Shown piece by piece: positions 9,225 through 17,419 of a stretch of 64,000 bases of DNA. This stretch comes from Halobacterium jilantaiense. Its GTDB lineage: Archaea > Halobacteriota > Halobacteria > Halobacteriales > Halobacteriaceae. The DNA lies in the NCBI RefSeq assembly GCF_900110535.1, contig NZ_FOJA01000001.1, positions 1,647,393 to 1,711,392 on the forward strand. Reading direction: 5' to 3'. Position 1 is the first letter of the stretch. The number at the start of each line of letters is the position of its first letter. The position numbers were made by a program, and so were the translations under genes. The notes below the pieces were generated by a model. The model ran no database searches, was not told where the DNA came from, and saw nothing but the letters and a program-made list of their open reading frames with translations.

Positions 9225-10314
9225 CGGGGAGAACGTGGAGGCCCGCGCGGGACTTCAGCGCCGGCACCGTCGACGCCTCGGGGTCGACGTAGTCCGGACG
9301 CGGCACGGTCTCGGCCTCGTAGGTCTCCGGGTCGAGAATCTGGATGGAGGCGTCGTCCTCGACGGTCACGACGGTCGACTCGACGGCGTCGTCGACCGAG
9401 CCGAGTTTCCGGGCGTCCGGGCTGTCGCCGTCCTCGAAGCTCGCCTCGTAGGACTCGCCCGTGGTCACGCGGACGCCCTTGAGGTTGCCGTGGTTCGAGC
9501 GCACGAGGACGGGTCCATCGTCGTCGTCCGCGAGGTCCACCACGTCTCCGGGCCGGAACTCGGGGAGGCGAACGGCGTACGTCACCCGGTAGACCTCGTT
9601 GCCGTCGTCGTCCTCCGTGATGAGCGTCTCGTGGTCCTCGAAGCCGCCCCCGAACTCCTCGACGAGTTTGCGGGCGAGCTTGAGCCCGATTTTCGTCGTG
9701 GAGAGCTTGATGTCGATACCGGACTCGGCCGGCGAGACCTCGGTGACGAACGCCTCGCGGTCGCCGGTGTCTTCGAGGTCGGCGACGATGCGGTGGGCGA
9801 GTTCGGTCGCGCGCTCGGTCTCTTCGCTGGACGGGTCTCTGCCCACGGCCCGCACCTGGACGGTGGAGGCGTAGGACTCGCCGGCGATGCGGCCACAGCG
9901 CTGGCAGGTCTGCCGGCTCACCTTCACCGTGACGGTGACCTGCTCGGTCTGGTGGGTGTCCCGGACGACGCCCGTGAACGTCGCGTGCATCCGGACGGTG
10001 TTGTCGTCCAGTTTCTCCGGGCGGACCTCCCAGTCGACGTCCTCCGCTTCGAGGTGGACGCCGAGCGCCTCGGTGGTCTCCGCGACGGCGACGTCGACGT
10101 AGTCGTCTGCGCCGATGTCCACCCAGCGGTTCCCGCGGTGGACGGCCCCGCAGCGAGCGCACACCATCACCTCGATGGTGTCGGGGGCGTCCACGAGGTC
10201 GAAGTCCTCGAAGTAGCAGGCGTCACAGAGCGACTGCTCGCGGCGCGTCGCGCCGTCACCCGGGGACTCCACCGGGTCGCCACACCGGGGGCAGAAGATG
10301 CCTGCGTCGGTCAT
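9217..10314 (-). CDS. NMD3-like 60S ribosome-related protein
   Basis: 365-residue archaeal homologue of eukaryotic NMD3, the large-subunit export adaptor; in archaea a role in ribosome maturation is presumed. Two N-terminal zinc-binding pairs are visible (C8/C11 with C30/C33) and C52/C55 (VCARCG), followed by another pair in CQRCGRIAGESY. The ATG was chosen to place the first CPRCGD motif at the start. A TTAA-type box about 25 nt upstream fits a near-leaderless transcript. It is cotranscribed with the Taw2-like gene. Confidence 0.82.
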   Translation of the reverse strand: MTDAGIFCPRCGDPVESPGDGATRREQSLCDACYFEDFDLVDAPDTIEVMVCARCGAVHRGNRWVDIGADDYVDVAVAETTEALGVHLEAEDVDWEVRPEKLDDNTVRMHATFTGVVRDTHQTEQVTVTVKVSRQTCQRCGRIAGESYASTVQVRAVGRDPSSEETERATELAHRIVADLEDTGDREAFVTEVSPAESGIDIKLSTTKIGLKLARKLVEEFGGGFEDHETLITEDDDGNEVYRVTYAVRLPEFRPGDVVDLADDDDGPVLVRSNHGNLKGVRVTTGESYEASFEDGDSPDARKLGSVDDAVESTVVTVEDDASIQILDPETYEAETVPRPDYVDPEASTVPALKSRAGLHVLPDA

Positions 10315-10375
10315 GCTCCCGGATAGCGCGCGGAGGCTGTTAAGTACCCCGTCACGCACCGGGGCCGGCCCCGGC

Positions 10376-10429
10376 CGGTCGTCGCCGCCACGACCACCCG
10401 GTCGTCGCCGCCACGACCACCCGGTCGTC
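10376..10429. repeat. 2.3 copies of a 23-bp hairpin-forming repeat
   Basis: The 23-nt unit occupies 10376-10398 and 10399-10421 exactly, and its first 8 bases recur at 10422. Each unit contains the inverted pair GGTCGT / ACGACC separated by 7 nt, so each copy can fold into a 6-bp hairpin. A 12-nt perfect palindrome (GGGGCCGGCCCC) lies just before the array. It sits in the divergent gap between the NMD3-like gene and radA, upstream of the radA TATA box. Confidence 0.8.
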
Positions 10430-10479
10430 ACCCCCGACGCGACCCGCCAGTTTCACTTTCAGTCTGGTGTATACGAGGC

Positions 10480-10511
10480 TTTATGCGTGGGCGGGCACAA
10501 GCAGTGGGTAC
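10480..10511 (+). promoter_or_regulatory. radA promoter, near-leaderless
   Basis: TTTATG at 10480-10485 lies about 30 nt before the radA ATG, the spacing expected when transcription begins at or a few bases before the start codon. A GTATAC sequence lies just upstream. No Shine-Dalgarno sequence is visible. Confidence 0.55.
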
Positions 10512-11543
10512 ATGCCCGAAGCAGACCTCGAGGAACTCCCCGGTGTGGGTCCCGCGACCGCAGAGAAACTCCGCGAGAACGGCTTCGACTCCTTCCAGAG
10601 TCTCGCCGTCGCCAACAGCGCGGAGCTGTCGAACACCGCCGACGTCGGCGAGAGCACGGCCGTCGACGTCATTCAGGCCGCCCGGGACGCCGCCGACGTC
10701 GGCGGCTTCGAGACGGGCGCAACCGTCCTCGAACGCCGCGAGAAGATCGGGAAGCTCACGTGGAACATCCCGGAAATCGACGACCTGCTCGGCGGCGGCG
10801 TCGAGACCCAGTCCATCACCGAGGTGTACGGCGAGTTCGGTGCCGGGAAGTCCCAGGTCACGCACCAGCTCGCGGTGAACGTCCAGCTCCCCAGCGAGCA
10901 CGGCGGCCTCCACGGCCGCGCCGTCTTCATCGACTCCGAGGACACCTTCCGCCCCGAGCGGATCGACGACATGGTCCGCGGGCTCCCCGAGGAGAAGCTC
11001 GAAGCCTCGATGGAAGCCCACGGCGTCGAGGGCTCCATCGACGACGAGGAGGCGCTCACCGAACTGGTGCAGTCGTTCCTCGACAAGATTCACGTCGCGA
11101 AGGGGTTCAACTCCAACCACCAGATGCTGCTCGCCGAGAAGGCCAAGGAGATCGCCGGCGAACACGAGGACGACGACTGGCCGGTCCGACTGCTCGCCGT
11201 CGACTCGCTGACCGCGCACTTCCGCGCCGAGTACGTCGGCCGAGGCGAGCTCGCCGACCGCCAGCAGAAGCTCAACAAGCACCTCCACGACCTCGAGAAG
11301 GTCGGGAACCTCTACAACGCCGCCGTCCTCGTCACGAACCAGGTGCAGTCCAACCCCGACTCCTTCTTCGGGGACCCGACGAAGCCCATCGGCGGCAACA
11401 TCCTCGGGCACAAGTCCACGTTCCGGATGTACCTCCGGAAGTCCAAGAACGACAAGCGCATCGTCAAGCTCGTGGACGCCCCGAACCTCGCCGACGGCGA
11501 AGCCGTGATGCGCGTTCAGGACGGCGGCCTCCGTCCCGAATAG
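10512..11543 (+). CDS. radA: DNA repair and recombination protein RadA
   Basis: Archaeal RecA/Rad51-type recombinase, 343 residues, the usual length. The N-terminal helix-hairpin-helix domain ([20 protein letters not shown]) is followed by the polymerisation linker region and the ATPase core, with Walker A GEFGAGKS at 107-114 and Walker [13 protein letters not shown]. The C-terminal part keeps the NQV loop ([10 protein letters not shown]) and [12 protein letters not shown]. It forms filaments on single-stranded DNA for homologous recombination. The ATG just after the TATA box was preferred to an upstream in-frame start. Confidence 0.98.
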   Translation: MPEADLEELPGVGPATAEKLRENGFDSFQSLAVANSAELSNTADVGESTAVDVIQAARDAADVGGFETGATVLERREKIGKLTWNIPEIDDLLGGGVETQSITEVYGEFGAGKSQVTHQLAVNVQLPSEHGGLHGRAVFIDSEDTFRPERIDDMVRGLPEEKLEASMEAHGVEGSIDDEEALTELVQSFLDKIHVAKGFNSNHQMLLAEKAKEIAGEHEDDDWPVRLLAVDSLTAHFRAEYVGRGELADRQQKLNKHLHDLEKVGNLYNAAVLVTNQVQSNPDSFFGDPTKPIGGNILGHKSTFRMYLRKSKNDKRIVKLVDAPNLADGEAVMRVQDGGLRPE

Positions 11544-11754
11544 TACCGTCTGCTCTGCGACGCGGCGTCACCGCGCTCTGCACACACGGCCCGCCAGCGC
11601 CGTTCGTGTAGTTAGCGGGCCTGTCGACCCTGCTCGGCTCGGCAGCGGGCCGGGAAAATGTAGGTGCTAGCGCGGTTCTGTGTGCAGACGAGTCTGTGAC
11701 TGGAACAGTCGCGGGACGCACAGAAGACCGGGCCAACACGCCACGGAGCGCGAG

Positions 11755-12042
11755 TTAGGCGACTCCGAGTGCGAAGAACCCGGCGAGCGAGGCGGCCGCA
11801 ACGACGAGTACCCCGACGAAGAGCAGGGCGTCGTCACGGGCAGTCGCGCGTCGGCCGAGCCGCCGCCGACCGACCGGTGCGAGTGCGACTGCTGCCGCGA
11901 GCAGTCCGAGACCGCCAACCGCGGGGAGGATCGCGGTGGGAACGCCCGCGGTGGCGTGCAAGGCGGCGATACCGAGCAGGCCAGCGGCGAGGACCAGATT
12001 GAGCGCGCTTCCCGTGTACCGTGCGACGGGTGCAACTGCCAT
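11755..12042 (-). CDS. small membrane protein, three predicted helices
   Basis: 95-residue hydrophobic protein with three likely membrane helices (about residues 10-30, 35-53 and 71-92) and a short basic loop between helices two and three (GRRRLGRRATARDD). No family is recognised. The chosen ATG removes a basic upstream extension that would precede the first helix. The about 210 nt between radA and this gene's end show no gene or strong structure. Confidence 0.65.
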   Translation of the reverse strand: MAVAPVARYTGSALNLVLAAGLLGIAALHATAGVPTAILPAVGGLGLLAAAVALAPVGRRRLGRRATARDDALLFVGVLVVAAASLAGFFALGVA

Positions 12043-12206
12043 GGTACTCTGTGGACGCGCGGTTGACAAATTCGTTGTGGCGGTCTCTCGTCGCTTCGCG
12101 AATCTCCATCCCCGGACTCGCATCTGTACTGAACGGGTGGTTCATCGCGGCACTTCGATGAAGAGAGTGTCTGTCGGCTACAGACGAAACGGAGTGGCCG
12201 CGAGCG

Positions 12207-12632
12207 TCAGTCGTCGTCCTCGGTCGTCGTCTGGTCGACGTCCTTCTCGCCCTCGTAGATTTCCGCGCCGTCCTGGACGACCTTCTCGGCGAGGACTGCG
12301 CACTTGATGCGCATCGGCGTCACCTCGACGCCGAGCATGTCGAGGACGTCGTCGCGGTCGAGGTCCTCGACCTCGTCGAGCGTCATCCCGGGGAGTTCCT
12401 GAGAGAGCATGCTCGCCGACGCCTGGCTGATGGCGCAGCCCTCGCCGCGGAACGCCACGCGCTCGATGGTCTCCTCGTCGTCCCGGAGTTCGACGTCGAA
12501 CTCCAGTTCGTCGCCACACGAGGGGTTATAGCCCTCGTGGCTGAACGTCGGCTCCGGCAGTTCGCCGCTGTTCCGGGGGTTCCGGTAGTGGTCGAGAATC
12601 TGCTGCCGGTACATGTCCGAGCCCATGCTCAT
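12207..12632 (-). CDS. sufU: SufU/IscU-like Fe-S cluster scaffold
   Basis: 141-residue scaffold on which Fe-S clusters are assembled before transfer to target proteins. The three conserved Cys are C39 (NPSCGDEL), C66 (GEGCAISQASASM) and C111 (RIKCAVLA), with the family Asp at D41. The C-terminus is a short acidic tail (TTTEDDD). It lies 53 nt downstream of sufS on the same strand, so the desulfurase and its scaffold probably share a transcript. An in-frame ATG three codons later is an equally possible start. Confidence 0.93.
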   Translation of the reverse strand: MSMGSDMYRQQILDHYRNPRNSGELPEPTFSHEGYNPSCGDELEFDVELRDDEETIERVAFRGEGCAISQASASMLSQELPGMTLDEVEDLDRDDVLDMLGVEVTPMRIKCAVLAEKVVQDGAEIYEGEKDVDQTTTEDDD

Positions 12633-12685
12633 GTTGCCCGTTCGTAGGGCAGAACGTCGTAAAAGCGTTCCGCGAATGTCAGTAG

Positions 12686-13933
12686 CTACGTCGAGAACAG
12701 CTGGCGGGCCTCGTCGACGGCGTCGACGAGCGCGTCGACCTCCTCGCGGGTGTTGTAGAGGTAGAACGAGGCGCGGGCGGAGGCGGGCACGCCGAGGGTG
12801 TCGTGGAGCGGCTGCGTGCAGTGGTCGCCGGCGCGGATGGCGACGCCGTAGTCGTTCAGGATGGAGGAGAGGTCGTGGGCGTGGACGCCGTCGACGTTGA
12901 ACGAGACGGCCGCGCCGCGGTCGTCGCCCGGCGGCCCGTAGACATCGACGTCGTCGTGGGCGGTGAGTTCGTCGTAGGCGTACTCCGTGAGCGCCTCCTC
13001 GTGGGCCTGAATGTTCTCCATGCCGACGTCTTCAAGGTAGTCGACGGCTTCGGCGAGCGCAATGCCCTGCGCGATGACCGGCGTCCCGGCCTCGAACTTC
13101 CACGGCGGGTCGTTCCACGTGGCGTCCTCGTAGGAGACGCGCTCGATCATCTCGCCGCCGTAGAGGAACGGCTCCAAGTCCGCCAGGAGGTGGCGTTTGC
13201 CGTAGAGGCAGCCGATGCCGGTCGGCCCGAGCATCTTGTGGCCGGAGAACGCGTAGAAGTCCGCGTCGATGTCCTGCACGTCGACCGGTCGGGTCGGTGC
13301 CGCCTGCGCGCCGTCCACGAAAATGTAGGCGTCGTGGTCGTGAGCGATGTCCGCGAGGTCGCCGACGGGGTTGACAGTGCCCAGCGTGTTCGAGACGTGG
13401 ACGACGTTCACCATCTCGGTGTCGTCCGTAATCATCTCCTCGGCGGCGTCCATGTCGAGGTAGCCGTCGTCCGTGATGGGGATGTACTTCACTTCGGCAC
13501 CGGTCTTCTCGGCGACCTGCTGCCACGTGACGAGGCTGGCGTGGTGCTCCATCTGCGTGAGCACCACTTCGTCGCCCGGACCGAGTTCGTTCAGCCCCCA
13601 CGCGAACGCCACGAGGTTCTCGGCTTCGGTGGTGTTCTTCGTGAACACCATCTCCTCGCGGTCCTCGCCGCCGACGAACTCGGCGAGCTTGTCGTGGGCG
13701 TTCTCGTACGCGACAGAGGCCTCCTGGCTGAGTTCGTGGAGGCCGCGGTGGACGTTCGAGTTGTACCGCCGGTAGTAGTCCGCGATGGCGTCGACGACCT
13801 GATCGGGGGTCTGCGACGTCGCGGCGTTGTCGAGGTAGACGAGGTCCCGGCCGTCCGCGACCTCCCGCTCCAGAATCGGGAAGTCCGCCCGAATCGCGTC
13901 GACATCGAGTGACGCCTGCTCGCTTGCTTCCAT
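12686..13933 (-). CDS. sufS: cysteine desulfurase SufS
   Basis: 415-residue group II cysteine desulfurase that strips sulfur from cysteine for Fe-S cluster synthesis. The PLP-binding Lys is K233 in AFSGHKMLGPTG and the persulfide-carrying Cys is C372 in AIRAGDHCTQPL. The N-terminus VDAIRADFPIL is standard for the family. sufU follows directly. The sufBCD genes are not in the window. Confidence 0.96.
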   Translation of the reverse strand: MEASEQASLDVDAIRADFPILEREVADGRDLVYLDNAATSQTPDQVVDAIADYYRRYNSNVHRGLHELSQEASVAYENAHDKLAEFVGGEDREEMVFTKNTTEAENLVAFAWGLNELGPGDEVVLTQMEHHASLVTWQQVAEKTGAEVKYIPITDDGYLDMDAAEEMITDDTEMVNVVHVSNTLGTVNPVGDLADIAHDHDAYIFVDGAQAAPTRPVDVQDIDADFYAFSGHKMLGPTGIGCLYGKRHLLADLEPFLYGGEMIERVSYEDATWNDPPWKFEAGTPVIAQGIALAEAVDYLEDVGMENIQAHEEALTEYAYDELTAHDDVDVYGPPGDDRGAAVSFNVDGVHAHDLSSILNDYGVAIRAGDHCTQPLHDTLGVPASARASFYLYNTREEVDALVDAVDEARQLFST

Positions 13934-14033
13934 TGGCCCGAGTTAGGGAGCGTGGCCACTATTGTCCTTCGGTGCGGTCAGAACTGCCGGGAGCAGTGGC
14001 GGCGTCGGTGAAGTTGCCCAGGCCGGCGGTCGA

Positions 14034-14312
14034 CTACGGCTCCGAGGCGGCACCGACCGCGTCCGCGACCGCCTGGAGGTCGGCCTTCCGGAAGGTGGAG
14101 CCGTCTGCCGACTCCAGCGACTCCTCGATGCCGGCTTCGACCCGGGCGAGTCGGCGCATCCGCGACGTCGACGCTCCCCCCGCCTCGTCGACCCCGAGTG
14201 CCACACAGACCGCCTGCAGCTCTTCTTTCGTGAACGACGCTTCGACCTCGCGCTCGAAGCGACCAGTCGCCGCTCGAATCGCGTTCCGGAGTTCGTGGAC
14301 AGTGGGACTCAT
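14034..14312 (-). CDS. small acidic helical protein, unknown
   Basis: 92-residue protein that I do not recognise. It looks helical, with two similar halves: FTKEELQAVCVALGV near residues 27-41 and FRKADLQAVADAVGA near 74-88 share the pattern F-x-K-x-(D/E)-L-Q-A-V, suggesting an internal duplication. It begins 6 nt after the DUF424 gene stop and is probably cotranscribed with it. Confidence 0.7.
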   Translation of the reverse strand: MSPTVHELRNAIRAATGRFEREVEASFTKEELQAVCVALGVDEAGGASTSRMRRLARVEAGIEESLESADGSTFRKADLQAVADAVGAASEP

Positions 14313-14318
14313 GGCGTG

Positions 14319-14609
14319 TTACAGCCGCATGAACTGCGCGTGCAGTGTCTCGCCGAGGTCGAGGACGTTCCCCTCGTCGACGAACCCCGCTTCCACGGCG
14401 AGGTCGACGACCTCCTCGCCGACGAGGTTCGCGACTTTCGCCGACGCCAGCGACTCCCGGACCGCCTCCGGGGACGCCTCCTCGCCGCCGTAGAACTCCT
14501 CGTTGACGGTGAACTCCACGTCGCCGTTGTCGTAGGTCTCCCCGAGCACGTCGGGGTCACAGACGGCCACGAGGAGCCCGCGTTCGGTCTCGCGCTCGCT
14601 GAGTATCAT
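14319..14609 (-). CDS. DUF424 domain protein
   Basis: 96-residue archaeal DUF424 protein (MILSERETERGLLVAVCD at the start, then ETYDNGDVEFTVNEEFYGG). The family is conserved in archaea but has no established function. The start codon overlaps the TPR-protein stop by one base, so the two are translationally coupled, and a small unknown gene follows 6 nt downstream. Confidence 0.82.
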   Translation of the reverse strand: MILSERETERGLLVAVCDPDVLGETYDNGDVEFTVNEEFYGGEEASPEAVRESLASAKVANLVGEEVVDLAVEAGFVDEGNVLDLGETLHAQFMRL

Positions 14610-15403
14610 CACTCGTCGACGAGTTCGCGCTCCTGCTCGGTCCGCAGTTCGTCGGCCTGCTCGGCGACCTCCGCGGCCTCCTCGTCGCGGCCGAGGGCTT
14701 CGAGCGCGCGAGTCTTCTCCTCGTAGACGTCGGCCTGCTGGAAGCCCAGGCGGATGGCGTTGTCGAGGGCGTCGAGGGCCTGCTCGGGGCGCTCGCGCTC
14801 GTTCTCGATGAAGCCGAGGTTGTACCACGCCTGCGGGAGCCGTTTATCCACGCGGACGGCCTCCTCGGCGTGCTCGTAGGCCTGCTCGTCCTCGCCGAGC
14901 TCCCAGAGCGCGTACGCCAGATTCGTGTGCGCGGCGGCCTCGTGGTCGCCGTCCTCGGCGACGAACAGCGCCTCGCGGTGCGCGCCGACGGCGGCGTCCC
15001 ACTCCTCCATCTCGCCGTGCGCGATGCCCTTGTTCACCCACGCCTCCTGTTCGAGGTTCTCGTCGTCGGCGTACCGGGCGGCGCGCTCGAAGGTGTCGGC
15101 GGCCTGCTCGTTGCGGTTGATGCCCATGTAGCTCAGGCCGACGTCGACGAGTTCGTCGGCGTCGACCTCCTCGTTGTCCACGGAACGCTCGTCGAGCGTG
15201 TCCGCGACCACGCGGCTGTCGACGGGGTCGACCTGGTCGGGGTCGACGTCGAGTTCGGGCGGGTCGAGGTCGAACCCCTCGTAGGGGTCGTCGAAGCCCT
15301 GCCCCGACGAGAACTCGTGGTCGGGGTCCGTGACGTCGAGGTCCTCGTCGAGGCCGTCCTCCGCGGGGGCCTCGCTGTCGGCGTCCTCGGTGTCCTCAGT
15401 CAT
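14609..15403 (-). CDS. tetratricopeptide repeat protein
   Basis: 264-residue protein with a very acidic N-terminal about 90 residues, then about four TPR units from residue 95 on (for example EQAADTFERAARYADD, WDAAVGAHREALFVAED, EQAYEHAEEAVRVDKR, EQALDALDNAIRLG). TPR arrays bind other proteins; no partner can be named. The ATG follows the acidic region start MTEDTED and leaves 54 nt to the divergent thpR gene, which probably holds both promoters. Confidence 0.82.
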   Translation of the reverse strand: MTEDTEDADSEAPAEDGLDEDLDVTDPDHEFSSGQGFDDPYEGFDLDPPELDVDPDQVDPVDSRVVADTLDERSVDNEEVDADELVDVGLSYMGINRNEQAADTFERAARYADDENLEQEAWVNKGIAHGEMEEWDAAVGAHREALFVAEDGDHEAAAHTNLAYALWELGEDEQAYEHAEEAVRVDKRLPQAWYNLGFIENERERPEQALDALDNAIRLGFQQADVYEEKTRALEALGRDEEAAEVAEQADELRTEQERELVDE

Positions 15404-15457
15404 ACGCCAGGGTTGGCGAGCCGCGGGGTTAAGGCCTCCGCAGTCGGAACGACCGGT

Positions 15458-16012
15458 ATGCGCCTGTTCGTCAGCGTCGACCTCCCCGACGACCTCGCCG
15501 ACGGCATCGCCGCCGTCCAGGACCGGTTCGCAGACGCCGACGGGCTCCGGTACACCGACCCCGGGCAGGCCCACGTCACGCTGAAATTCCTCGGTGACGT
15601 CCCCGAATCCCGTGCCGGCGACCTCGGCGACGCCCTCGAAACCGCGGTCGCGGACGCCGGCGTCGCGCCCTTCGACGCGAGCTTCGAGGGGCTGGGCGTC
15701 TTCCCGAGCCTCGACTACATCTCGGTCGTGTGGCTCGGCGTCGGCGACGGGAGCGAGAGGCTAACCGCGCTCCACGAGGCCGTCGAAGCCGAGTTCGTGA
15801 GCCAGGGGTTCGAGCCGGAGGACCACGATTTCACGCCGCACGTCACGCTCGCTCGGATGGAGCACGCCGGCGGCAAACAGCTGGTCCAGAACGTCGTCTC
15901 CGACTCGCATCCCGAAGTCGGCACCGCCCGCGTCGACTCGGTCCGACTCACGGAGAGCACGCGCACTGACGACGGCCCCGAGTACGAGACGGTGCGGACA
16001 GTCCGGCTGTGA
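15458..16012 (+). CDS. thpR: RNA 2',3'-cyclic phosphodiesterase ThpR
   Basis: 184-residue 2H phosphoesterase that opens 2',3'-cyclic phosphates on RNA. Both catalytic motifs are intact: HVTLKF with H39/T41 and HVTLAR with H128. The start MRLFVSVDLP is the family's usual N-terminus. A distantly related protein lies at 35575-36102. It is divergent from the TPR gene, and L39e follows 72 nt later with its own promoter. Confidence 0.92.
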   Translation: MRLFVSVDLPDDLADGIAAVQDRFADADGLRYTDPGQAHVTLKFLGDVPESRAGDLGDALETAVADAGVAPFDASFEGLGVFPSLDYISVVWLGVGDGSERLTALHEAVEAEFVSQGFEPEDHDFTPHVTLARMEHAGGKQLVQNVVSDSHPEVGTARVDSVRLTESTRTDDGPEYETVRTVRL

Positions 16013-16049
16013 GCGCGCGACGCAGGTCGACAGCGTCGACAGAAGAACA

Positions 16050-16084
16050 ACGTTTTAACGACGGCGCTGGTACTCGCGTCCACT
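16050..16084 (+). promoter_or_regulatory. promoter of the L39e-L31e-aIF6 operon
   Basis: TTTTAA at 16053-16058 is centred about 29 nt before the L39e ATG, so the transcript should be leaderless or nearly so. The box lies in a short self-complementary sequence (CGTTTTAACG). No Shine-Dalgarno sequence precedes the start. Confidence 0.6.
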
Positions 16085-16237
16085 ATGGGTAAGAAGTCGA
16101 AGTCTCAGAAGAAGCGGCTGGCCAAGCTGGAGCGCCAGAACAGCCGCGTCCCCGCGTGGGTCATGATGAAGACGAACCGAGACGTCCAGCGCAACCCGAA
16201 GCGCCGCAACTGGCGGCGTAACGACACCGACGAATAA
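16085..16237 (+). CDS. rpl39e: 50S ribosomal protein L39e
   Basis: 50-residue highly basic ribosomal protein ([18 protein letters not shown], ending [11 protein letters not shown]) that lines the peptide exit tunnel. It is basic even in this acid-biased proteome, as expected for L39e. Its stop overlaps the L31e start by one base (TAATG). It heads the L39e-L31e-aIF6 operon found in many archaea. Confidence 0.97.
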   Translation: MGKKSKSQKKRLAKLERQNSRVPAWVMMKTNRDVQRNPKRRNWRRNDTDE

Positions 16238-16515
16238 TGAGCGCCAGCGACTTCGAGGAGCGCATCGTGACGGTGCCGCTCCGCGACGTGACGAAGGTCC
16301 CGAGCCACGAGCGAGCCGGCGAGGCGATGAAGATCGTCCGCCAGCATCTCGCCAAGCAGTTCGCCGTCGACGAGGACGAGGTCCGCATCGACCCGTCCAT
16401 CAACGACGCCGTCTGGAGCGAGGGCAACAACAGCTCGCCGCGGAAGGTCCGCGTCCACGCCGCCCGCTTCGCCGAGGACGGCGAGACGGTCGTGGAAGCC
16501 GAGTACGAAGGCTAA
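16237..16515 (+). CDS. rpl31e: 50S ribosomal protein L31e
   Basis: 92-residue ribosomal protein near the exit tunnel. RIVTVPLRDVTKVPSHERAG and KIVRQHLAKQF are typical L31e sequence. The ATG shares a base with the L39e stop codon, and aIF6 starts 3 nt after its end. Confidence 0.97.
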   Translation: MSASDFEERIVTVPLRDVTKVPSHERAGEAMKIVRQHLAKQFAVDEDEVRIDPSINDAVWSEGNNSSPRKVRVHAARFAEDGETVVEAEYEG

Positions 16516-16518
16516 AGC

Positions 16519-17181
16519 TTGCTCCGCGCTGCGTTCCACGGTTCCTCGTACGTCGGCGTGTTCGCCCGCGCCACCGACGACTGCCTGCTCGTGCGGCCCG
16601 ACCTCGAAGACGACCACACCGAGTCGGTCGCCGACGAGCTCGGCGTCCCGGCCGTCCCGACGACCGTCGGCGGGTCGGCCACGGTGGGTTCGCTGGCCGC
16701 CGGCAACGGCAACGGCCTGCTCGTCAGCAGCCGCATCCGGGACCGGGAGCGCGACCGCATCGAGGATGTCGGCGTCTCCGTCGGCGAGCTCCCCGGCCGC
16801 GTGAACGCCGCGGGGAACGTCGTCGTCGCGAACGACAACGGCGCGTACGTCCACAGCGAGCTCTCGGACGACGCCGTCGACGCCGTCGAGGACGCCCTCG
16901 GCGTCCCGGCGACCCGCGGGACGCTCGCGGGCGTGAACACGGTCGGCACCGCGGCCGTCGCGACGAACGACGGCGTGCTCTGCCACCCGAAGGCGACCGA
17001 CAAGGAGCTCGACCGCATCGAGGACGCGCTCGACGCGTACGCCGACGTCGGCACGGTGAACTACGGCGCGCCCCTGGTCGGCTCCGGGCTGGTCGCCAAC
17101 GACGCCGGCTACGTGGTCGGCGACGACACCACCGGCCCCGAACTCGGCCGCATCGAGGACGCGCTCGGCTACATCGAGTAA
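16519..17181 (+). CDS. eif6: translation initiation factor 6 (aIF6)
   Basis: 220-residue anti-association factor that binds the large ribosomal subunit and blocks premature joining. It is built of five pseudo-repeats, seen here as recurring VSVGELP/LGVPATR and VVVANDNG-type segments. The TTG start was chosen because it gives the family N-terminus [21 protein letters not shown] and lies 3 nt after the L31e stop. In many haloarchaea a small L18a-type ribosomal protein gene follows; I could not find one here, only a hairpin-rich gap. Confidence 0.95.
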   Translation: MLRAAFHGSSYVGVFARATDDCLLVRPDLEDDHTESVADELGVPAVPTTVGGSATVGSLAAGNGNGLLVSSRIRDRERDRIEDVGVSVGELPGRVNAAGNVVVANDNGAYVHSELSDDAVDAVEDALGVPATRGTLAGVNTVGTAAVATNDGVLCHPKATDKELDRIEDALDAYADVGTVNYGAPLVGSGLVANDAGYVVGDDTTGPELGRIEDALGYIE

Positions 17182-17288
17182 GCACTCTCTATCTCTCTCA
17201 CTCTTGAAGCACCCCGAGTGGCGACACCGGCTACCCAACCGTGTCAGTCCGTGAAGGGGCCGGTCGCTGTCCTGGTGGAATCTCCAAG

Positions 17289-17397
17289 GGCGACGACTGA
17301 GCGTAGCGAAGGAGGAGGGTCGCCGGAAATCGGAGATTTCCGAGACCTCGAGAGACGCGCTGCGTCTCTCGGTGGCTTGGAAGGGAAGATACTTCCC
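17289..17397. repeat. four tandem hairpins between aIF6 and prefoldin alpha
   Basis: Four successive inverted repeats: GGCGAC/GTCGCC (17289-17324, 24-nt loop), GGAAATC/GATTTCC (17325-17341, 3-nt loop), GAGAGACGC/GCGTCTCTC (17350-17370, 3-nt loop) and GGGAAG/CTTCCC (17383-17397, 3-nt loop). The sequence GGAATCTCC at about 17277-17285 can pair with the second hairpin instead, so alternative folds exist. The rest of the 238-nt gap holds no gene that I can support. The last hairpin ends 22 nt before the pfdA ATG. Confidence 0.8.
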
Positions 17398-17419
17398 GCT
17401 CGCAGCCGGATTCAGTGAC

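Noticed and set aside
10376-10429. Possible short CRISPR array
   Set aside because: The 23-bp units are directly adjacent with no spacers, there are only 2.3 copies, and no cas gene is near.
11544-11754. Gene or RNA in the gap after radA
   Set aside because: No frame, strong hairpin or promoter pattern stands out.
17182-17288. Ribosomal protein L18a/LX gene or C/D box RNA in the aIF6-pfdA gap
   Set aside because: No frame of suitable length and sequence was found, and no convincing C and D box pair with guide spacing is visible.
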